Shown here piece after piece: positions 43,701-52,700 of a stretch of 64,000 bases of DNA. The stretch lies in assembly GCF_964355755.1 (NCBI RefSeq), contig NC_092680.1, positions 13,991,001 through 14,055,000 on the forward strand. The letters run 5' to 3'. The position numbers and the translations under genes are program-made. The notes below the pieces were generated by a model. That model did not search any database. It was given only the letters and a program-made list of their open reading frames with translations, and had not been told where the DNA came from. Positions within the stretch are counted from its first letter, which is position 1. Every line of letters starts with the position of its first letter. This stretch comes from Antedon mediterranea (Eukaryota; Echinodermata; Crinoidea; Comatulida; Antedonidae).

Positions 43701-46700
43701 TCAAAAAGTGGTATTTTCATCTCTTGCGTAAAAGTTCATTGCGTTTAAACGAGAGCGCATCTCAATTTTACGTGCCCAAAATTCTTCAAATTTGCAATAA
43801 TGTAATTATTTAGATAATTATCTTCTAAAATTGTTATCTTTATATGTCAATTTGATGACGTCATTGTGTTAATAATTGGATTTAAAAGATGGGTCTCGTA
43901 ATTTCGTCTATGCTACACTGTATATAACATATACAGTTTATTCTGTAAAATACTGTAATATGATATATGCTACATAATAGGTACAATTCAGCACTGTAAA
44001 CATATTTATTTCATGTCATAGGATGGCATAATAATTGTCGAGGTTCATATGGTTAAGTATGTGCATGGTTGCGTTTGCGCGGATAACCCGAACTAGTCAA
44101 AGTGACGAGTTCAAATCTAGTTCTATCTTATTCTTCTTTCTTTCCCAGAATTTTGTGTCACGTGTATCTCAAATTCTTATCAACATTACATCGTATAATT
44201 TTGTCAGAAGATTGACCTTTAACTGTAGAAGTGCAGGACATTTCGTTTTTTTACTTTAGAGTCGCGCAGCGTAAGTTACGCGCAATTTTATGAATTTCAA
44301 TGATTGATCATAGATTAAAAACCAAAAGTCATTTTATATTGACGCTTGGTGAAAATTTAAGTCATATCAAGAGCAAACTTTCTATGGATTAAAAATGGCA
44401 TGTTTCACACAAAGTTACGCGCGCACGCACGTTTAAAATTTCGGAATGCGCAAAATCAATTTCTAATCAACTTTCTACGCATTTCATGTCATTTTAAGCA
44501 TGTCAAAAATTCCCACGTGAGCGCATATTTTTTACGCGCGCGGTGCGCACGTAGCGCTAACAACCTTTTTTTTCGCGTGATTTATGTTTTTCCAGTCTTT
44601 TCTAGTAATTTGACCAACTGTCTAACAATTTCGATTTAAAATCACGTCATACGAGCACGTCGAATTGGACAATTTGTGGGCGTTTTTGATGAAAAAGTTA
44701 AAAAATTCGCCAAAATTAAGCCTTTTTTTAAACAGTCATAGATTCTAAACTACACGGTGAACTTTTTTTTAATTACATATTCTAGCGGTTGATGAGTTGT
44801 AGATATCGGATCATGGATCAATATGGCTAACTGGACATTGTGACGTCATCATATGGCCACTCGAATATAAAATATAGGATTTTTGTCTTTTTCGTCATAG
44901 CTCATCACATTTAATTGAGCGCATCTGCACTTATCCTTATTCCATTTCCCTCCGTTTTTTATATTGTCTTGGTCAATCAATTATCTTTCGCATGATTTAA
45001 CATTTTTAAAATTGTGATGACGTCATCATGATTAAAAGCGTGCATAACGTGGGTCACTTATTTTCATCATTACAGTAAATTTCAATCTGTTATAGCTCGT
45101 TAGAATAAAAAGTGATAATCATGATTAATACGTTTTCTGGAAGCTATTTGATTGTAGATACGAATTCATGTGAATATTTTGCCAATCAGATGTTGTGACG
45201 TCATCATATGGCTAGTTGAGTTCAAAAAGTGGTGTTTTCATCTCTAGCGTAAAAGTTCATTGCGTTTAAACGAGAGCGCATCTCAATTTTACGTGCCCAA
45301 AATTCTTCAAATTTGCAATAATGTAATTATTTAGATAATTATCTTCTAAAATTGTTATCTTTATATGTCAATTTGATGACGTCATTGTGTTAATAATTGG
45401 ATTTAAAAGATGGGTCTCGTAATTTCGTCTATGCTACACTGTATATAACATATACAGTTTATTCTGTAAAATACTGTAATATGATATATGCTACATAATA
45501 GGTACAATTCAGCACTGTAAACATATTTATTTCATGTCATAGGATGGCATAATAACTGTCGAGGTTCATATGGTTAAGTATGTGCATGGTTGCGTTTGCG
45601 CGGATAACCCGAACTAGTCAAAGTGACGAGTTCAAATCTAGTTGTAATAATATATTTTGTTATATCTACAACGGCGTCCTTTATTTAGGTTTTTTCTTAC
45701 CTAGACTCGGCCGCACCCAGCCTCAACAAGTTCTTTCTAACTTGTTATTCATGAGTTTCGCACCCACAACAACAACGAGTGCATGACCGTGTGTGTAACA
45801 CGTACGTGTGTGGGCTAGCCTCGCTCGATCATTTCAAGAGGGCGCACGTTTTCACGAACAGTATCTATGTATCCGAGAAGTGTGCACGCTAGGTCCATGC
45901 TATAATCACCTGGAGAATATACTAGTCGTATACCGTACACCATGTGGCCGCCAAGAAGGGCTTTGCGCTGGGGGTACGGCGGTCGGCGATCGTGCGTATA
46001 ACTATAAATAAATACTATTCCAATCGTACGTAAACGTTTACAAATGAAATTTTATCGGAGCGCCCAAATCAGCTCCATAATCTTTTCATCATATTTAGTA
46101 TAACATCATGCTAAAATGCCTTGAAAACTAGGCAGAAGCAGGTTGCCGTTACGTTAGTATACTGTAGCTAGGCCTAGCCTACTCAGGCCTAGCAAACGAT
46201 GTACAATCTGTGTGGTGAGGCCTTTATGTTCGGTGTATAAGACGCACCCTTAATTTAGAGGTCAAATTTGCGTGTCAAAAGTGCGACTTATACACCGAAA
46301 TATACGGTATATATATATCAATCTAGATTGACAATCAAATGGAACTCATTGTAAATACCAGAAATAATGTTTTGATTATTTGACAGTGAATTATCATAAT
46401 ACTCTCTTCACCCAGACGTGTCCTCTAGAACTATAACTGCTGCTTGCTTTAGCTTCTAAATGAGTAGTCCTCTTGGGACGTACCTGGCTAAAGCAGCAGC
46501 GTGAAAAAACACAACAAACACTTTTAACTTATTTCAGACATATAAAACAACATATTAAGTTGTAAACTATACAAACAAAAACATTAATCTAAAAAAAGTT
46601 TATTTTATTTAAACCTAGAAAGTAAATGAAAAATGTACCGTACCATGTAAAGGAAGGATTGTTACATGTAATTTATTGTATGTCTAACTCTGTTTTATGC

Positions 46701-49700
46701 TGTACATAAAAAGATACAGCATTAAAAAATGATTAATTTTATTGCCATTGATATCTTATAAAAAAAAAACATCTTCTGTATCTTGGAAAAGAAATGTCAT
46801 AATTTATGTGAATGATATGGTTGGAAAATCAGCCTCTTGATCGTCTAGCTAGGTAGTTGTGAATGATATGGTTGGAAGATCAGCCTCTTGATCGTCTAGC
46901 TAGGTAGTTGGTTTATAATAAGTTTAAAAGAACCAGGCACATAATAATGACACTACTTTGACATTGGTGCTAATCTCATATAAAGTTAGTTTAAAAATGA
47001 TTTTAGCATTTTAAAAGTCACAATCAAAATGTATATTTGAATCAAATATATGGACATATATGGCAACAAATTTGGTAATAAAAAATGCAATGATAGTGTT
47101 TAGTTTTTTTTTTTAAATTGTTATTACCTTAGTGTATTTTATTTGAATTTTAGAGATTTTGAAAATACAAACCTGTTACGGCCATTCTTCACATCTGCTT
47201 CTTTAAGAAAGAATTGCGTTGACAAATCTTTCCAATTCGCTGATTTAGTATCATGAGCAGTCAGACTCTATAAATAAGAAGAGACAAAAAGAGCGAAAGG
47301 TCAAATACATTATTCAATATCCTATCATGCATATTCTTCAGCATATGAATCCTATACTATGTACTTGAGCACAATATTCTAAATGAATATTATATGTATG
47401 TACTATGGATATTCTAATGTTCTGAGGCCAAAATAAGGAACTGCATTACCTGCATACACAAATTGAATGTATTCATTCAATTTTTAACTAGAGTGACTTA
47501 ATCAGTGAAAAAACAATTGTTTGCAATGAAATAATGATTTCATTTACAAAAAGAAAAAATAAACAGTTAAATTTAACTAAAAACCATTGCTTTAAATTAC
47601 AATTTTTTCAAGTAATAATTTTTTTTTTAACCAATTTTTGGTCATTATTGTATATATATGTTTTTATATCAGACATGAATGTTTAATTTTTATGAGAGTA
47701 AAAATAGATTGGAAGTGTGAAACTGTTTGTTGTTACCCAGGTAATTTGTAATACCCTGGACAAGCTGAGTGGCTGTACAAGCAGTTTTACACGTACTATG
47801 CACACTCTTACTCAAGAATAATGTCATAACCTGTTAATTTAAGTTCAGTAAGTAGGTTGTTAGTTTGTCTGCTAAAAAAAAAATAGTATGAGACAGTATT
47901 TAACACAATACCGTTTGTGAGAAATATTACTACTAACTAGCGGACTACAAACTAATGCATTAAATATTAAATTAAATTTTAATTCTTGACTATATCTATT
48001 GCATTAGTAGCCACGTTCACATAAGATTTTATCGTGTTTTCGTATTCATGATATTGAATATCACGATAGCAGGAAGAGCGTTCACATAGAATTTAACATC
48101 GTGATATAAGTATGCTAATGAGGTGCACTGATGCGTTAAAGGTCAAACACACATGTTTTGAGCACATGTGGGAAGTTCCCACATGTGCTCAAAACATGGG
48201 GATTGTTGATTTTTTTTGTAGTGTGCGCCTCTATGTAGTAGCAATTGCCAGCAGGCCTCATCAGGCATCCTTAAGTCAAAATTGACTATGGAGATAACAG
48301 AGAATTTCATCCGTTATCCAGTGAGTCTGTGTGAGTTCCAGTAGCTGATCTAGATTTTCTTTTCAGGTACCTCTCTTCATTTTCTATACGATATCTTTCT
48401 TCGCTGTGTACAAGTCCTGCCTTAATACAGTCGTTCCATGATTTTCGGTCATCAGCCTTTTTTTCCCAGGTGTTAACATTGATGTCAATTGCCTTTAAGT
48501 CTCTTTAACATGCATCTTTAAAACGCAAAAGTAGACGTCCTTTGGATCTTTTACAATTTGCTAGCTCACAGTACAACATAACCTTTGGAGTTCTTGTATC
48601 ATCCATTCTTCTGACATGACCAAGCCATCGTAGTCTTCGCTGTTGAATTAATGTAAACATCAAGGAATGCCACATCTATTAAGGATACTGTTGTTTGTTA
48701 CCCTGTCCTGCCATCTGATATTTAAGACAGTCCGTAGACAGCGGAGGTGAAATACATTTAGTTTCTTTTCTTGTCTAGCATTGGTTGTCCACGATTCAGC
48801 TCCATACCAGAGGACACTAATGACACATGCCATATACACTTTGATCTTCACAGCCACTCTAATATTTTTGTTTTCCCAAACACGTACAGACAACTGACTG
48901 GGAGTACTAGAAGCTTTTCAGATTTGAATGTTTAGTTCACAATCAAGAGAGTTGTTATAAGTTATAACTGAACCAAGGTAACAAAATTGTTGACAGTAAA
49001 ATTGTTTTGACCAGTTGTTTTAAACGTTAAAATTTACGTTTTCTTTACACTTATGGTGAGACCAAAGTGTTCACAAGCACATGAACATTTATCAAGTAGA
49101 AGTTTTAGACAATTAGGAGAATGGCTGCAGAAACAGGCATCATCTGCATAAAGAAAATCACGAAGAAGAACCTTAAATATTTTTGTCTTAGCTTTAAATA
49201 TGGCCGGGTTGTACAACTTGCCAGTAGATCTACAATGCAATAAAACCATAAGATTAGGTTCAAAAGCTCTTTGGAGGACAACTGCAAAGTAAATCCCAAA
49301 AAGAAGAGGGGCAAGAACATCTCCTTGTTTTGTCCCATTCTCGACATCAATAATATTTAATAGAGTAGGATTTCGAATAGACATTCTCTATTAATAAGGT
49401 CAAAAGCTGTAGTGAGATCGATAAATGCCAGGTAGAGTTGCTGTTTTTGCTCAACACATTTTTCCTGCAGCTGTCTAATATAGAAAATCATATCAATGGT
49501 AGATCTTCCAGAGCGAAAACAACACTGAGACTCTGGATATACCCTTTCCGCTAAAGGCAGCAGACATTGTGGAACTACTTTTCCAAATACTTTTCCACAG
49601 ATATTGAGCAGAGAAATGCCGCGATAATTATCACAGCAACCACGATCACCTTTATTCTTGTACAGAGTGACAATGGATGCATTCTCGAAATCCTGTGGAA

Positions 49701-52700
49701 CTTCACCAAGAGACCAACAGAGACTACTAAGCTCATGCAGATGATGTATTAGAGTCAGGCCACCACCTGCTTTAACAATTTCAGTTGGTATACCATCATC
49801 ACCAGGAGCCTTGCCTGAAGACAGTTGCTTTACTGCTGATCATACTTCATCCATAGTTGGGTAGGCATCAAGTTCCAACTTAGTTGGTAAATTTCGAACA
49901 TTCCTCCTGGGATACATGCATCTTAGTTTGGTAAACTTCTGAGTAATGTTCTACTCATCGGTCCATCTGTTTCTTCTGATCGATTATCACATTACCATTT
50001 TGGTCTTCAATTTGTGCGGTTTTCTTTTGCACTGGCCCAATGGCTTTTCGGATTCCTTCATACATTCCCTTCAGCCCTGTATCAGCATCTTGTTGTATAT
50101 GAGCACTAAGTTCCTCTCATTACTCGTTAGTGCACTGGCGCACAGCTCGTCGAACATCAGCCCTAGCTAAACGTAATGAAGCAAGATTATGACAGGCAGT
50201 AACTTTTCAGACTTTTTTTCCAAACCAGTCTTGGTTGTTTTTTATTTTCTTGCCAAACACAAAATTCTTATATATATTTTTTTAGATATTAGATATTTTT
50301 TATATTACTTAGATATTAATTTTTTTTTAAAGAAATAGTAAATTACACACATCTAAAAATAATACTATATGGTCCTATTGCGATAACTTTTTTCGTCTTT
50401 AAATGGTTAAAAATGTGAAAAATAAGTTGATTCTAATAATTATAGCGGCCCGCTATAAATCCCAAAATGCATTGCGCGCGGATTGATATTTCTGTTTTTC
50501 TTCTGTAATTCACCCACTTTTCGATCGATCGTGAGGCCAAAACAAATGGAAGACTCCTAACTTTTCAGCGAAAATACCGGGTTTTCAAATTCAAATTATC
50601 GTGATGTTCTATATGAACCTGCAGGAAGTTGTTAACGTGATTTTGTTTATCATATTGATTCTGGGTAACATGCTCTCGGAGAGCATGTTAATTATGATGA
50701 TCTTATAAAGTTATGATATCCGTTATATGCAGAGACGAAATTCAACCAATCAGCGCTTGCCTGCATCATCGGCCACCCACCATTGTTGTTTTGATTTTTT
50801 GACTGCCAGCTTCAACAAGTTGTTTTTGCTTTGATAGTTAAATTGCTTAGGTTTAACCCACTATATTGTTTTGGTCATGATACATCAAGTTAGTTAGACG
50901 ATTAAAGAATAAAATACCTGATCGAAATCTGGAGAATGAACCAGAAATTAATGTGAAACAGCCAGGACTATTTCACAAGCCTACCTACAAAGGCATGCAC
51001 GACCTTACGAAAAGGCGGACATTTCTGCTATTTTGTATACTAATTGATTTTTAACCATGAAAAAGATAATTAAATATCGTTGTGGTACATGTGTAGATGA
51101 TTTCATATTCTTTAATATATAGACTTGACTGGGAACTGATTTTTTAAACAAAGCTAATTCCCAAATAGACTCGTAAATAAATGTTGGAATTATTAATTTG
51201 TTTACAAAGTAAAACATGTACAGTACGATACAACAAACGGTGTACTTAATAATATAAGAATATGCATCTAGCCTACTTACTGACTATCCTAGACCTACAG
51301 TATAGGATGCATATTGTTATGAATTTCAGTAAGTACATTAAAAAGTAATGTAATAAAATATTCGATGTTGTAAAGTTGTGGTTTTATTTCAGACCCATGT
51401 ATCAGGTTACATGACGGGGACACTAAAAAATACCTCACTGGTATTGTAAATAAATTTGTCCACATTTAATCTGTTTTCTTGCAAATTTTAGAGTGTGTAG
51501 CTAGCGGCGGCATGTTTGTGAAAATAAATCATATACTTAAATTACATTTAATTTATCATCTTTTTTAAAACATAAAATTCTGGAAAATTACAGATTTAAT
51601 AAATATAATCTATCTTCCATTTTGAACGGTCTTGGTTACTGCTAAAATTGTAAAAATGAAACTTGCACCACAGAACGGTAAACGTGGTGAAATACAGAAA
51701 GGCCGCCATTGACGGGCCAGGTTTTTAAGTTTTCAAATTAATTCACGCTCACTATGTAGGCCTACTTTTTTACCTATTATAGTACTACTAGGTATATTCC
51801 TTATGGTCACAAGCATGTATTGATAATAAATAAACCAAATTTGGTACTCATAAATTTCAGGTCATATTTCATCGTATGGAAATACATTTACGTGCATAGC
51901 GAATACAATTTTAAAATTGTCAAAATTTATTTTCCATGAGAGTATGTTTCAGGAAATTTTATGTCTTTAAAAAATTGCTATGAATGTGCCATCATCAATT
52001 GCATATTAAACTAAATTTGAACTCGTTACTTTGACGAGAAAGAAAATATTAAAATCTAGGGTGATATGGGCTAAGCATAAGCGCAATGCACTCTATTGAA
52101 TGGGATGAACTAGTACTATAAGCAAAAATTTGACAAACATAAAAACATCTGGTAGATATAAATTTTACATGAATTTATATGTACAACTCATTGGCTTACA
52201 TAATAATTTTTAAAAACTCCTGAGGAGTTATAACCGATTAAAAATAGGTATATTTTTGCACAAATTTGCATTTAATTACCCATTTTTTAGCACACGATTA
52301 TTAAAGTTTAACGTGCACGTGCATCGTTAATTTGCAACCAAAGTTCATCAAAATTCCGGACAATAACAAGGGGTTATTAAATTCTAAAAATTTAATTTTG
52401 ACAATCAAACAAACTATGACATTTTCTTGGAATGAAATAACAAACTCAACATTAACCTTCTTCTTTAAAATGTTCATAAACTTAAGTTAAAAATATCGAC
52501 AGTGCATCATTTTTTTTAAATTTTAAATTATCATTCTTTGCGGTATGTTAATAATCTATCTGCACTAAAGTGGTTACTGCATAGTAAATACATGGAGGAA
52601 TCTTTCTTTCAAATTTTGGCCAGCTGTGCTCGTGTCCATAGCATTCAAGGTACAGACATCGAGTCTCACCTTGGAAAACGAAACAAAATAAGATTATTTT

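Larger units (their letters stand above)
40723..46309. mobile_element. TIR-bounded composite (5.6 kb) hosting a nested Helitron-like array
   Basis: 40723-40751 (TACCGTATATTTCGGTGTAT AAGTCGCAC) is the perfect reverse complement of 46281-46309. Next to the ends lie further GTGTATAAGTCGCACC / GGTGTATAAGACGCACCC copies. This resembles a common small MITE opened by the Helitron-like array (40892-45641) plus about 580 bp of unassigned sequence (45642-46225). No transposase frame. Confidence 0.8.
28560..47172 (-). other. UBA6 intron 4 (18.6 kb), transposon-rich
   Basis: Contents in order: two piggyBac-like MITE copies (28752-29150, 30416-31276), a fold-back MITE half (32618-32692), a fragment of the 62.7-kb family (35433-35545), Helitron-like family B copies (36932-37400 and the array to 45.6 kb), a GC-rich minisatellite (37873-38273) and a large TIR-bounded composite (40723-46309). 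The rest, notably 31.3-35.4 and 38.3-40.7 kb, is AT-rich without features I can support. Confidence 0.7.

Noticed and set aside
42600-45641. Assembly artefact causing the two near-identical 1.52-kb units
   Set aside because: Units differ at several scattered bases, so it is probably a true tandem, but collapse or expansion cannot be fully ruled out without reads.
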